In this document: piece by piece, positions 7,977-17,303 of the stretch
Position numbering within the stretch: position 1 is the stretch's first letter
Layout: each line of letters starts with the position of its first letter
Source: Williamsia sp. 1135
GTDB taxonomy: Bacteria > Actinomycetota > Actinomycetes > Mycobacteriales > Mycobacteriaceae
Assembly: GCF_002095395.1 (NCBI RefSeq)
Contig: NZ_MJEI01000104.1
Span: 171,345 to 235,344 of the forward strand
Direction of reading: 5' to 3'
Length of the DNA: 64,000 nucleotides
The notes under the pieces: model-generated
The model's input: the letters and a program-made list of their open reading frames with translations, nothing else
Database searches by the model: none
What the model was told of the DNA's origin: nothing
Program-made: the position numbers and the translations under genes

Positions 7977-10202
7977 TCAGCCGCCGCGCTTGTCCGCGTA
8001 CTGACGCAGGTTCTCCACCTGCTCCGGATCCAGGGACGGGCGGACCTTGTCCCGGGCGACGGCCACGTCGTCGGCCGTGACGGTGGCGGCATCGATGTTG
8101 CGGCGCATGGCCGCCAGCGCGGCTTCCCGCAGGAGCGCGGCGCAATCGGCGGCGGAGTAGCCGTCGAGGGTCTGTGCGAGCTCGTCGAGACTGATCTCTT
8201 CGGCCAGCGGTACCGACTTGCTCGACGTCCGCAGGATGTCGCCTCTGGCCGCTGCGTCGGGCGGCGGGACGAACACGAGGCGTTCGAGCCTGCCCGGGCG
8301 CAGCAGCGCGGGGTCGATGAGGTCGGGCCGGTTGGTTGCCCCGAGCACCACCACATCGCGCAGCGGCTCGACCCCGTCGAGCTCGGTGAGCAGGGCGGCG
8401 ACCACGCGGTCTCCGACGCCGGAGTCCGACGACTGGCCGCGACGCGGTGCCAGCGCGTCGATCTCGTCGAGGAAGATCAGGGACGGCGCCGACTCGCGGG
8501 CGCGATCGAACAGGTCGCGTACCGCCTTCTCCGACGACCCGACCCATTTGTCCATCAGCTCGGCGCCCTTGACGCTGTGCACGCTGAGCTGTCCGGACGC
8601 CGCCAGGGCGCGGACCACGAACGTCTTGCCGCAGCCCGGCGGGCCATACAGCAACACCCCTCGCGGCGGGTCGACACCGAGGCGGGTGAAGGTGTCGGGA
8701 TGACGCAGTGGCCACAGGACGGCCTCGGTGAGTGCCTGTTTGGTCTCCACCATGTCGCCGACATCCTCGAGGGTCAGACTGCCCACCGCCACTTCTGGTG
8801 AGGCTGAACGGGAGACCGGCCGGATCACCTCGAGCGCCCCGGTCAGGTCGGACCCGATGAGCCTGGGTGGTTCGCCGTCCCTGGCGCTGCGGGCTGCTGC
8901 TCTCAATGCCGCTTCGCGGGTCAGGGCCGCGAGGTCGGCAGCCACGAAACCCGGCGTCCGCGAAGCGATCTCGCCGAGGTCGATCGTGTCGGTCGGGACC
9001 TTGTCGAGCAATGCCGACAGCAGGCCTCGGCGTATCTTGTTGTCGGGCAGCCCGATCGAGAGTTCGCGATCGCAGAGGTCTGGATCGCGTAGTCGCCGAT
9101 CGAGGTTCTCCGGGGCGGAGCTGGTGCAGATCAGTGCCACCCGGGGTGCGGTGATCGCCACCCGCAGGGCGTCGAGGATGAGCGCCGAGACGGGATCGGC
9201 CTCGGCGGGCAGGAGCGCTTCCACGTCGCTGATCAGCAACACGGCGCCGTTCTCGGTCGGACGCGAGACCAATTGCTGTACCGCGGCTTTCACGGCACCG
9301 AGTCGACCCGATGCCTCGACCGCCCCGGTGACCGGACCGTCGAGGTAGATCAGTTCACGACCTGCGCACACCGCCCTGGCGACGGTGGCCTTCCCGACGC
9401 CGGGCGGGCCGGTGAGTACGACACCCAGGCGGGCCTGAGCGCCGAGGGTGGTGAGCAGTTCCGGGTTGTCCAGGGCGAGCCCGAGCCATTCGGTGAGTTT
9501 GTCGACCTGCGCGTCGACGCCGACGAGTTCATCGACCGTTCGGGGTGGCGGAGGTGGTACTGCTGAAACGGGGGCGGCGGGGGAGGCAGGTGCGGAGGCG
9601 GCCGGGTTCGTCGTCGACGGCACCGGCAGCGTGCCGTTCTTGTCGGCCCAGAGCACCGCGGTGTTGGGTTGCACACTCACCGGACCTGCGGGTTCCGCGC
9701 TGACCACCGTCAGCAATTCGTTGGTCCAGGTGATGCCGACCGAGCGGGCCAGGGTGCGCGTCGCGTCCGACGTCGCGAAGTCGGGGCCGAGGTCACGGGG
9801 TAACAGTGAGACCACATCCGCGACGGAGACCACCTTGCCGAGCAGCGCGCGGCGCAGGGTCGGTTCGTCGACGGATTCGGAGGTCAGTGATGACCCGCGG
9901 ACGATGATGCGGGTGGCTCCGTGCACGATGGCGGGCGAAAGGACCACGGGAGCATCGGCTTTGAGCCCGGCATTCGACAGCGTCAGCTCGTCGAGCAGAG
10001 CGATGCCTGTCGGAGCCGAGTCGCCGTTGGCCGCGATGACCGCGGCCGTGGTGCGGGATCCGATGACGGCGACGCCGTCCCACTCGCGCAACGCCAGCGC
10101 CGCCAGGACCTCCGGATGCACCCGGACGATTCCGCGGCGGGCCTCGGCCGCGGAGAGGTTGAGTCGGGCGGTCAGCGTCAGTTGCGGCGATGCGGCGGTC
10201 AC
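7977..10202 (-). CDS. CDC48/VCP-like double AAA+ ATPase
   Basis: Type II AAA+ ATPase of the actinobacterial CDC48-like family, 741 residues. Residues about 1-200 form an N-domain (substrate/adaptor module); D1 has Walker A GPPGVGKAT near residue 263; D2 has Walker A GPPGCGKTF near 519, Walker B LIFLDEIDAL near 571 and the second-region-of-homology GATNRPDLIDPALLRPGR. D1 Walker B (VLLISDVEAL) is less canonical than D2, so D2 is probably the main motor. A GTG at 10202 is used because the sequence upstream overlaps pssA in another frame and lacks family similarity. It follows pssA in the phospholipid gene run. A role in protein unfolding is inferred from the family. Confidence 0.9.
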   Translation of the reverse strand: MTAASPQLTLTARLNLSAAEARRGIVRVHPEVLAALALREWDGVAVIGSRTTAAVIAANGDSAPTGIALLDELTLSNAGLKADAPVVLSPAIVHGATRIIVRGSSLTSESVDEPTLRRALLGKVVSVADVVSLLPRDLGPDFATSDATRTLARSVGITWTNELLTVVSAEPAGPVSVQPNTAVLWADKNGTLPVPSTTNPAASAPASPAAPVSAVPPPPPRTVDELVGVDAQVDKLTEWLGLALDNPELLTTLGAQARLGVVLTGPPGVGKATVARAVCAGRELIYLDGPVTGAVEASGRLGAVKAAVQQLVSRPTENGAVLLISDVEALLPAEADPVSALILDALRVAITAPRVALICTSSAPENLDRRLRDPDLCDRELSIGLPDNKIRRGLLSALLDKVPTDTIDLGEIASRTPGFVAADLAALTREAALRAAARSARDGEPPRLIGSDLTGALEVIRPVSRSASPEVAVGSLTLEDVGDMVETKQALTEAVLWPLRHPDTFTRLGVDPPRGVLLYGPPGCGKTFVVRALAASGQLSVHSVKGAELMDKWVGSSEKAVRDLFDRARESAPSLIFLDEIDALAPRRGQSSDSGVGDRVVAALLTELDGVEPLRDVVVLGATNRPDLIDPALLRPGRLERLVFVPPPDAAARGDILRTSSKSVPLAEEISLDELAQTLDGYSAADCAALLREAALAAMRRNIDAATVTADDVAVARDKVRPSLDPEQVENLRQYADKRGG

Positions 10203-10251
10203 CTCAGCAAAACTACCCGGCAATCGGAGAGAACCCCTGCACCTGGGAGCA

Positions 10252-11193
10252 CTACCGGGGCGGCCCGCCCGGACGCCGCAACCCCAGACGCGCAGCCGAC
10301 TTGGTCGGCCGGCCGCGACGGACCTGGCGGATCGCCCGGCGCTCTGCACGCCGCTCCCTCGGATGGAAACCCCAGGTTTCGGGCCGGCTCGCCACCCAGC
10401 GCTTGGTGCGCCAGGCGAACGGGATGTGGGCCAGATAGATCCCGATGGCCACGACCATGAGCAGGTACGGATAGGTGAGCAGCGCAGCGGCGAACAGTGC
10501 GACCCCGATGAGTACGAGCACGAGCGCGTTCGGCGGCACCGCGTAGGACTTCAACGAGGCCGTGGGCAGGCGGCTCACGGCGAGCAGCGCCACGAACGTC
10601 ATCCACCCACCGACGAAGGCGTCGGAGGTCCACCAGCCGGTTCCGAACTGCTGGTCGAGGGCGATCGGCAGGATCGCGATGAGGGCGGCCGCAGGTGCGG
10701 GCACCCCGACGAAGAAATCCTTGGTGTACTGGGGCGAATCGTCGTCGTCGATCAGGGTGTTGAACCGCGCCAGTCGCAAAACGATTGCACAGCAATAGAT
10801 CAGCGACAGCAACCAGCCGACGTCGTTGCCCTGCAGCATCAGCACATACAGCGTCAGCGCCGGTGCGACGCCGAAGTTGATCGCATCGGCGAGTGAGTCG
10901 AGTTCGGCACCGATCTTGGTGGTGGCGCCGAGGAGCCGGGCCACCCGGCCGTCGATGCCGTCGAGCAGGGCTGCGGCCGCGATCATCGCGACGCACAGAT
11001 GCACCCGGCCGTCGAGGGCGAATTTGGCCGCCGACAGGCCCGCGCAGATGGCGAGCACGGTCAACGCCGACGGGACGAGCAGTTTGCCGGTGTTCAGGGT
11101 GCCGGCGCGGCTGGGTCTCGACCGGCGCGGTAGCGCCTGCGGTACCCGGTGGGCGGTGCGGCGAGCAGGTTCTCTCCGGACGGGCTCTTTCAT
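10252..11193 (-). CDS. pssA: CDP-diacylglycerol--serine O-phosphatidyltransferase
   Basis: Membrane enzyme making phosphatidylserine from CDP-diacylglycerol and L-serine. The CDP-alcohol phosphatidyltransferase motif is complete: D81-G82, A85-R86, G95, D99 and D103, matching DGxxAR(x8)GxxxDxxxD. About eight hydrophobic segments follow an Arg-rich N-terminal region of 30 residues and a basic C-terminal tail. The start ATG overlaps the psd stop by four bases (ATGA). Together with psd directly upstream this forms the two-step route to phosphatidylethanolamine. Confidence 0.95.
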   Translation of the reverse strand: MKEPVRREPARRTAHRVPQALPRRSRPSRAGTLNTGKLLVPSALTVLAICAGLSAAKFALDGRVHLCVAMIAAAALLDGIDGRVARLLGATTKIGAELDSLADAINFGVAPALTLYVLMLQGNDVGWLLSLIYCCAIVLRLARFNTLIDDDDSPQYTKDFFVGVPAPAAALIAILPIALDQQFGTGWWTSDAFVGGWMTFVALLAVSRLPTASLKSYAVPPNALVLVLIGVALFAAALLTYPYLLMVVAIGIYLAHIPFAWRTKRWVASRPETWGFHPRERRAERRAIRQVRRGRPTKSAARLGLRRPGGPPR

Positions 11194-11903
11194 TTCAGAT
11201 GAGCCAGCACTGTTTCCGCCCCGACGGCCCGCTGACCGACGGCGACAAGGGGGGTGGTGCCCTCGGGAAAGTAGACGTCGACGCGGGAGCCGAACCGGAT
11301 CAGACCGTAGGTGTCGCCGAGGGTGACGGCATCACTCGGGCGGACGTCGCAGACGATCCGGCGGGCGATCAGGCCCGCGATCTGGACGACCGCGATCTCG
11401 GCGCCGTCATCGGCCCGGATCAGCATCGAATTGCGCTCATTGGCCTCGCTCGCCTCGGGCAGGTCGGCGCTCACGAAGGTGCCCGGCCGGTACTCGACGG
11501 CCTCGACGGTCCCTGCGACGGGAATGCGCTGGACGTGGACGTCGAAGATCGACAGGAAGATCGACACGCGTGGTCGGGGTGTGGCGGGCAAACCCAGCTC
11601 GGCGGGTGGCGCGGCATGATCGACCAGGGCGACCTGACCGTCGGCCGGGGCCACCACCACACCCGGGACGTTGGGTGGCACGCGATGGGGGTGCCGGAAA
11701 AATGCTGCGGTCGCCAGTGCCGCGACGGTCGCTGGGGTGCGGATCCACCCGTGCTTGCGGCCCAGGACGGCCACGGCCGCCGGTGCGGCGACAAAGGGGA
11801 TTCCGCCGCGGTGTAGCGGCGGCACGGTTTCGCGGACCAGGTCGGCAAAGTGTGCCAGGCGGGTCGTCGGCTCGGATTCGGTCGGCTTGGGGCGTCTGGC
11901 CAT
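11190..11903 (-). CDS. psd: phosphatidylserine decarboxylase proenzyme
   Basis: Converts phosphatidylserine to phosphatidylethanolamine. The 237-residue proenzyme belongs to the short, archaeal-type PSD-A family: conserved FFRHPHR, VVAPADGQV, FLSIFDVHVQR and the self-cleavage motif FGSRVDVYFPEG, where Ser206 should become the pyruvoyl group. ATG at 11903 is chosen; another ATG three codons upstream is equally possible and neither has a strong ribosome binding site. The frame stays open further upstream into moeA but without similarity. Coupled to pssA by a four-base overlap. Confidence 0.95.
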   Translation of the reverse strand: MARRPKPTESEPTTRLAHFADLVRETVPPLHRGGIPFVAAPAAVAVLGRKHGWIRTPATVAALATAAFFRHPHRVPPNVPGVVVAPADGQVALVDHAAPPAELGLPATPRPRVSIFLSIFDVHVQRIPVAGTVEAVEYRPGTFVSADLPEASEANERNSMLIRADDGAEIAVVQIAGLIARRIVCDVRPSDAVTLGDTYGLIRFGSRVDVYFPEGTTPLVAVGQRAVGAETVLAHLK

Positions 11904-12057
11904 GGGTCCCATTGTCGCAGGCGGCATGCTCGCGTCGACCGTTGCGATCATGTCTTGTCCGAATTCAGCCCCGTGAGCTGCCACGAAGGGCAGATTTCCC
12001 TCGGTCGATGCTCTCGGGGATGAACGTGGCGGGTGTCCGTGTAGATCTCGAGCCGGC

Positions 12058-13284
12058 TCAGTCCTCGAGCAGTAGGACCTCGATGGTGCTCCCGGCCTCG
12101 ACGCGCTCGACGTCGGCCGCGATGTCGAGCAGTGCATTGGCGGACGCCATGAAGGCCAGGTGATGCGATCCGGGCGGGCCGATGGGTTTGACGATCGCCC
12201 CGGCGCCGACGATCTCGAGTTCCCCGCGCCGGAACTGCCGTTTGCCCGCAGGGGAGGTGAAGGACTCGGTGACCTGGGCGTGCGCCGTCCGGCGCCCCGG
12301 GGGCAGGCCCATCGCGGCACGCAGTGGGGGTCGGACGAAGACCTCGAATGACACTTGGGCACTGACCGGATTGCCGGGCAACGTGACGATGGGGACCGCG
12401 GTGCCCGCCGCGCTGGTGTAGTGCCCGCAACCCTGCGGCATACCCGGTTGCATCGCGACCTTCGTGAACTCGACGCCGTGGCCGGTGAGCGCGTCCTTGA
12501 CGACCTCGTAGGCGCCGGCGCTGACGCCACCGGAGGTGATGATGAGGTCGGCGCCCTGCTCGCGGTCGACGTACTCGTCGAGCCTGGCGCGGAACTCGTC
12601 GACGCTGTCGGGAACGAAGTGCACCTGCTCGGCGAAGGCTCCCGCTTCGGTGGCTGCAGCGGTCAGCATCGCCCCATTGGACTCGTAGATCTGCCCGTGG
12701 TCGAGCGGCGTACCGGCGGGGACGAGCTCGCTGCCGGTCGAGAGCACCAGGACCCGCAGCGGTGCGAAGACCCGGATATGCGAGAGTCCCAGCGCTGCCA
12801 GCAGTCCCAACTGTGGCGCGTGCAGCACCCGGCTGGCGGTCAGTGCGAGGCGGCCGGGTGCGATGTCGGAGCCCGCGGTCCGGATCGCCGCCCCGGCGTC
12901 GACAGCGGCGTAGATCCGGACCTCGTCGACCCCACCGTCGGTCCTCTCGACCTGGATCACCGCGTCGGCGCCGGCGGGTAGAGGTGCGCCGGTCATGATC
13001 CGGTGCGCCGTACCAGCGGAGAGGGTGAGGCGATCGGTGCGACCGGCCGGGATGTCCTGCGCCACCGGCAGGATCACCGGATCACCGTCGGTCGCCGCGG
13101 CGATGTCTGCGGCCCGCACGGCGTACCCGTCCATCGCGGAGTTGTCGAAACCCGGCAGGGACAGCGTCGCGGTGATGTCCTCTGCGAGCACCCGCCCCAG
13201 GGCCTCGCTCGCGGGCAGTGTCACGGTTCGGGGCGCTGCGAACAGCGCGTTCACGTGCTCCTGGTGTTCGGGAACGCTGCGCAT
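12058..13284 (-). CDS. moeA: molybdopterin molybdenumtransferase MoeA
   Basis: Inserts molybdate into adenylated molybdopterin in molybdenum cofactor synthesis. The 408 residues show the MoeA domain order: N-terminal LPGFDNSAMDGYAVRA and IMTGAPLPAGAD, the MoCF-binding domain with VLSTGSELV, ESNGAML, TSGGVSAG and the GMPQGCGHY / LPGNPVSAQVSFE segment, then the C-terminal beta domain with RRGELE. The ATG at 13284 shares one base with the stop of the preceding peptidase (TGATG). A 154-base gap separates it from psd, which shows no gene. Confidence 0.95.
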   Translation of the reverse strand: MRSVPEHQEHVNALFAAPRTVTLPASEALGRVLAEDITATLSLPGFDNSAMDGYAVRAADIAAATDGDPVILPVAQDIPAGRTDRLTLSAGTAHRIMTGAPLPAGADAVIQVERTDGGVDEVRIYAAVDAGAAIRTAGSDIAPGRLALTASRVLHAPQLGLLAALGLSHIRVFAPLRVLVLSTGSELVPAGTPLDHGQIYESNGAMLTAAATEAGAFAEQVHFVPDSVDEFRARLDEYVDREQGADLIITSGGVSAGAYEVVKDALTGHGVEFTKVAMQPGMPQGCGHYTSAAGTAVPIVTLPGNPVSAQVSFEVFVRPPLRAAMGLPPGRRTAHAQVTESFTSPAGKRQFRRGELEIVGAGAIVKPIGPPGSHHLAFMASANALLDIAADVERVEAGSTIEVLLLED

Positions 13285-14633
13285 CAGGCCTTCACTTGGT
13301 AGGTCGAGAGGAACAACGCCAGGGACAGCGCGGTCTTGGAGATCTCGCCGGGATCCACACTCTCGTTGGGTGCGTGGATCCGGCAATTCGGTTCTTCGAC
13401 GCCGAGCAGCGCGATCTCGGCGCGAGGGCAGATCTCGGACAGGACGGTGCACAGTGGGATCGAGCCACCCTGTCCCGAGAACAGCACCTGCGAACCGTAG
13501 GCCTTACTCATCGCGGTGGTCAGGGCGGTGTACCCCGGACCGTCGGTGGTTGCCGAGAACGGTGCGCCGGTTGCCAGCACCTCGACGTCGACCCGTGCGT
13601 GCCACGGGATGTGCCGGTGTAGGTGGGCTTCGAGCGCGGCAGCACCGGCCTTCGGATCCGTCCCGGGTGGCACCCGCAGGTTCAGCAGGGCCGCAGCGCG
13701 CGGATTGATGGCGGCAGGGGCGTCGGAGGTCGGTGGCGCATCGAGACCGATCACCGTCACCGCAGGCCGGGCCCACACCATCTCCGCAGGTGAACCCGAG
13801 CCCAGCAGATCCACGCCGTCGAGAGTCGTCGAGTCCGAGCGGAACTCACGTGGGTCGTAGGACGCTCCGGGCCAGGCCTGGTCGCTCGGCAGGCCGTCGA
13901 TGGTGGTGTTGCCGTCGGCGTCACGCAAGGTGGCCAGACCCGCGATGAGCGCGGCGAGCGCGTCTGGCGCGGCACCGCCGAACTGGCCCGAATGCACTTC
14001 AGAGCCAAGGGTTTGCACAGACACCCGCACCGCGGCCATCCCACGCAGACTGGTGGTGAGGGTGGGGACACCGGGGGCGACGTTGCCGGTGTCGCAGATG
14101 AGGATCATGTCCGCGTCGAACAGTTCGGGACGCGAACGGGCCAACCGGTCGAGACCTTGTCCGCCTGCCTCTTCCGATCCCTCGATCACCACCCTGATAC
14201 CGACGGGCGGCAGCGGGGACAGGGAACGCAGCGCGGTCAGCAGCGCCACGACGTTTCCTTTGCAGTCCGCAGCGCCGCGGCCGTACCACCGCCCGTCCCG
14301 TTCGGTGAGGGCGAACGGCGAGGTCTCCCAGAGCTCATCCGGGCCGGCCGGTTGCACGTCGTGATGTGAGTACAACAGCACGGTGGGCGAGCCGGGCGGA
14401 CCAGGTTGGTATCCGAGGATGGTCTGGCTGCCGTCGGAGGTGTCCATCACGAGGGAGTCGATCCCGGCATCGGAGAAAGCGCCGCGAACCCAGGCCGCGC
14501 TGGCCCGGCAATCGTCCCGCTTGTCGGGGTCGTCGTGCACCGAGGACAGGGCCACCAGATCCGCGAGATCTGAATGTGCGCGGGACATCAAACCGTTCAC
14601 GCGCTTGGACAGGGTCGAGAGCTGGTCGGCCAT
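13284..14633 (-). CDS. M20 family metallopeptidase (dipeptidase-like)
   Basis: Zinc-dependent peptidase of the M20/M25/M40 family, 449 residues. Metal and catalytic residues are visible: LLYSHHDVQPA (His ligand and catalytic Asp), GRGAADCKGN (bridging Asp), EGSEEAGGQG (general-base Glu and Glu ligand), CDTGN (Asp ligand) and the C-terminal His in CRIHAPNE. Between them lies the dimerisation lid domain. It resembles the uncharacterised actinobacterial dipeptidases more than carboxypeptidase G2. First gene of the run leading to moeA, with which it overlaps by one codon phase. Confidence 0.92.
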   Translation of the reverse strand: MADQLSTLSKRVNGLMSRAHSDLADLVALSSVHDDPDKRDDCRASAAWVRGAFSDAGIDSLVMDTSDGSQTILGYQPGPPGSPTVLLYSHHDVQPAGPDELWETSPFALTERDGRWYGRGAADCKGNVVALLTALRSLSPLPPVGIRVVIEGSEEAGGQGLDRLARSRPELFDADMILICDTGNVAPGVPTLTTSLRGMAAVRVSVQTLGSEVHSGQFGGAAPDALAALIAGLATLRDADGNTTIDGLPSDQAWPGASYDPREFRSDSTTLDGVDLLGSGSPAEMVWARPAVTVIGLDAPPTSDAPAAINPRAAALLNLRVPPGTDPKAGAAALEAHLHRHIPWHARVDVEVLATGAPFSATTDGPGYTALTTAMSKAYGSQVLFSGQGGSIPLCTVLSEICPRAEIALLGVEEPNCRIHAPNESVDPGEISKTALSLALFLSTYQVKA

Positions 14634-14768
14634 GGCCCCAGCATGCCGCAGTGACTCGGAGACGACCAGCCTTCGGCAAGGTGTTTCGGGCCCTGCGTCG
14701 ATGTTCGGGCCTGTGAGACCGGCGGTCCGTCGTGCGACGGTCCCGCGGCAGGACTAGGTTTCTGAGGT

Positions 14769-15557
14769 ATGGCTGAAGGGTTGTTACTCGACATCGACGG
14801 GGTGATCGTCACCTCGTGGAAGCCGCTGCCCGGTGCGGTCGAGGCCCTCGAAGTCATCGCCGACTCCGGGATCCCACGAATGTTCCTCACGAACACGACG
14901 TCGCGGTCGCGCGGCCAGATCGCCGACACCCTCACCGATGTGGGCTTCACGGTGCGCGCGGATGAAATCCTCACCGCTGCCGTCTTGACCGCCGAGTATC
15001 TGCGATCGCATCACGCGGGCAAACGGGTCGTCGTCCTCAACGAAGGCCCGGTGACCGAGGACATGGACGGCGTGGATCTGGTCGACGACGATCCGGAGGT
15101 CCTCGTCTTCGGAGGTGCGGGGCCCTCGTTCAGCCACGACGTGCTCTCGCGTGCTCTCGCGTGGATGCTCGACGGCGTCCCGGCCATCTCGATGCATCGC
15201 TCGTTGACCTGGGCCACCGCGGGCGGGCCGAAGATCGACACCGGGGTCTACCTGGAGGGACTGCAGAAGGCGACGGGCAAGAAGATCCGGGCGATCGGGA
15301 AACCGTCGCCGCTGGGTTTCCGGTCGGCGGTCGAGATGCTCGGTGTCGGGGATCCGTCCGGGGTGGTCATGGTCGGCGACGACATATACAGCGATGTGCT
15401 CGGAGCCCAGAAAACCGCGATGACGGGCGTCCTGGTGCGGACCGGCAAGTTCGTCCCTGATCAGCTCGACGCACTGCACAAGGACGAGTTCGGGCAGGTC
15501 CCCGATCACGTCATCGACTCGATCGCGGACCTACCCGACCTGCTCAAGAAGCTCTGA
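14769..15557 (+). CDS. HAD-IIA family sugar/phosphate hydrolase
   Basis: Phosphatase of the haloacid dehalogenase superfamily, NagD/LHPP-like subfamily IIA. The 262 residues contain motif I LLLDIDGVI (nucleophile D), motif II FLTNTTSRSR, the conserved lysine region AIGKPSPLGF and motif IV VMVGDDIYSDV. The cap domain lies between motifs II and III. Substrate cannot be told from sequence. It converges on the SRPBCC gene, with a large nested palindrome between the two stop codons. Confidence 0.9.
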   Translation: MAEGLLLDIDGVIVTSWKPLPGAVEALEVIADSGIPRMFLTNTTSRSRGQIADTLTDVGFTVRADEILTAAVLTAEYLRSHHAGKRVVVLNEGPVTEDMDGVDLVDDDPEVLVFGGAGPSFSHDVLSRALAWMLDGVPAISMHRSLTWATAGGPKIDTGVYLEGLQKATGKKIRAIGKPSPLGFRSAVEMLGVGDPSGVVMVGDDIYSDVLGAQKTAMTGVLVRTGKFVPDQLDALHKDEFGQVPDHVIDSIADLPDLLKKL

Positions 15558-15560
15558 CAG

Positions 15561-15633
15561 CACAAACCCACCCGAAGTGGTCAAACCCACGGGTCTCGGA
15601 CTCGTGGGTTTGACCGGAACGGGTGGGTTTGTG
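15561..15633. repeat. nested inverted repeat between convergent genes (terminator-like)
   Basis: Two stems, one inside the other: outer arms 15561-15574 and 15620-15633 pair over 14 of 14 bases, inner arms 15579-15591 and 15603-15615 over 13 of 13, with an 11-base central loop and short mismatched bulges between. The word CAAACCCAC occurs in both 5' arms, so the outer and inner stems are themselves related. Located between two convergent stop codons, it could be a bidirectional terminator, although no T-run follows. Confidence 0.75.
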
Positions 15634-15644
15634 CGGGGCGCGGT

Positions 15645-16100
15645 CTAGTGGACCGCCGCCTTGATCTTGCCCAGCGTCTGATTCATCCCGTCGATGAGTT
15701 CGGCGTCGAACGGCTTCTCGCCGCCCATCGCGACGTTGATCAGCACCTGCGACACCTTCTTGGTGTTGTTGGGCGCCTCGCGGCGTTCGGTCAGCTTCAC
15801 GCCGTCGTCGGTCGGCGTGATGGTGAAGCTCCAGATGCTGCCGTTCTCGGTGATCCGGTAGGCGATCTCTTTGTTCGGCTCGAACCGCACCACCTTGGCG
15901 GTGGTGGGCCAGACCAGCAGGCCGCGCTTGTTCACGTTGATGGTCTTGGTCCCCAGAGTCACCGGACCGCCGCCGCGGACGACCACCTTGCGGCACTGCG
16001 GGCTCCATTCACCCATCCGCTTGAGGTCGGAGACCAGCTCCCAGACCTTCTCCGGCGATGCCTTGATCTCGGTGGACGCTTCTAGCAGTGGTGCAGCCAT
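15645..16100 (-). CDS. SRPBCC (START-like) family protein
   Basis: 151-residue small-ligand-binding or cyclase/dehydrase-type protein (polyketide cyclase 2 / SRPBCC fold). Typical features are the N-terminal EASTEIKASPEKVWELVSD strand-helix, the GEWSP turn and a long C-terminal helix. Ligand unknown. Its start is 1.1 kb after and its stop before the palindrome; the acyl-CoA dehydrogenase pair lies just upstream on the same strand (41-base gap), so it may be the last gene of that unit. In mycobacteria such proteins often accompany lipid catabolism genes. Confidence 0.85.
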   Translation of the reverse strand: MAAPLLEASTEIKASPEKVWELVSDLKRMGEWSPQCRKVVVRGGGPVTLGTKTINVNKRGLLVWPTTAKVVRFEPNKEIAYRITENGSIWSFTITPTDDGVKLTERREAPNNTKKVSQVLINVAMGGEKPFDAELIDGMNQTLGKIKAAVH

Positions 16101-16141
16101 GGGTCTCCTGTCTGATGGTTACTCGTCAACGAAATTTGTCA

Positions 16142-17266
16142 CTATCCGATCAGAATCTTGTCATAGTCGCCGACCTGGTCCGACAGGGTGCGCAGATGGT
16201 CAGCTGCGCCGCCGAGCGTGTGTTCGAGCGCGAGCAGGCGGCTCACGTAATGGCCCACGGGGTACTCAGCGGTGATGCCGATGCCGCCGTGCATCTGGAT
16301 GGCTTCTTGGCCGACCTTGCGGGCCGAGCGGCAGACCTGCAGCTTCGCTCGCGAGGCGATCACCGGATCGACCTCACCCTCGGCGAGGGTCACGGTCGCG
16401 TACAGGCTCAGGCTGCGGGCGAGCTCGACAAGGACGTACATGTCGGCGGCGCGATGGGTGAGCGCCTGGAACTTCGCCAGCGGCACACCGAACTGCTTGC
16501 GCTGCTTCAGGTAGTCGGTGGTGAGCCGCAGGGTCTGCTCCATCGCGCCGACCGCCTCGGCGCAGAGAGCCACCTGAGCGACGACCTCGGCCTTGACCAA
16601 AGCGGCGGCTGTGTCGCCCGAATCGAGCAGGGTCGCGGGTGCGTCCTGCAAGTCGATCTCGGCGCCGCGACGGGAATCATGCGTCCGGAAGTCGGTGCGC
16701 GTGAGGCCCTGTGCATCGGCGTCGACCAGGAAGAGCCGGATCTCGTCATCGAGGCGGGCACTCACTACGAGCACATCGGCGCAATCGCCGTGCAGGACCG
16801 GGTTCTTGCGGCCGGTGAGGGTATGACCGTCGCCCGATGCGGTGGCGGTGGTCTTGACCGCCGTGTGGGGCCAGCGATCGCCGGGTTCGGTGTGCGCGAA
16901 AGCACCCAGCAGATCACCGGAGGCCAGTTGCGGCAGATACTTCGACTTCTGGTCGGCGCTGCCGACATCCGCGATGAGACCGCCCGGGATCAGGACGGCG
17001 TCGAGGAGCGGCTCGGGTGCGAGAGCGCGGCCGAACTCGCCGAGCACTGCCGAGATCTCCTCGGGGCCCGCGCCCATCCCGCCGTCCTCCTCGCTGAACG
17101 ACAGGCCGAGAATTCCGATCTCGCCCAACGACTTCCAGACGTCCCGACTCCAACCGAGGTCGGTGTCGGTCACGTCGCGGAGCTTCTCGAGGTCGTAGAA
17201 CTTGGTCAGGACGTCGCGCGTGGTGTCGCGAAGGAGGGTCTGTTCTTCGTTGTATTCGAAATCCAT
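16142..17266 (-). CDS. acyl-CoA dehydrogenase (FadE-type), subunit-like
   Basis: Flavoprotein of the acyl-CoA dehydrogenase family, 374 residues, oxidising an acyl-CoA thioester to the enoyl-CoA. N-terminal helical domain, mid beta domain (GAFAHTEPGD), and C-terminal helices with RKQFGVPLAKFQALTHRAAD and the FAD-contacting QMHGGIGITAEYPVGHYV. In this family pairs of divergent FadE proteins form alpha2beta2 enzymes in steroid and cholesterol side-chain degradation; the tight pairing with the next gene suggests the same here, but the substrate is unknown. Confidence 0.9.
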   Translation of the reverse strand: MDFEYNEEQTLLRDTTRDVLTKFYDLEKLRDVTDTDLGWSRDVWKSLGEIGILGLSFSEEDGGMGAGPEEISAVLGEFGRALAPEPLLDAVLIPGGLIADVGSADQKSKYLPQLASGDLLGAFAHTEPGDRWPHTAVKTTATASGDGHTLTGRKNPVLHGDCADVLVVSARLDDEIRLFLVDADAQGLTRTDFRTHDSRRGAEIDLQDAPATLLDSGDTAAALVKAEVVAQVALCAEAVGAMEQTLRLTTDYLKQRKQFGVPLAKFQALTHRAADMYVLVELARSLSLYATVTLAEGEVDPVIASRAKLQVCRSARKVGQEAIQMHGGIGITAEYPVGHYVSRLLALEHTLGGAADHLRTLSDQVGDYDKILIG

Positions 17267-17303
17267 GGTGAAAGGCAGTCCTTCTGGTGTGCGGGCGAGG
17301 GGG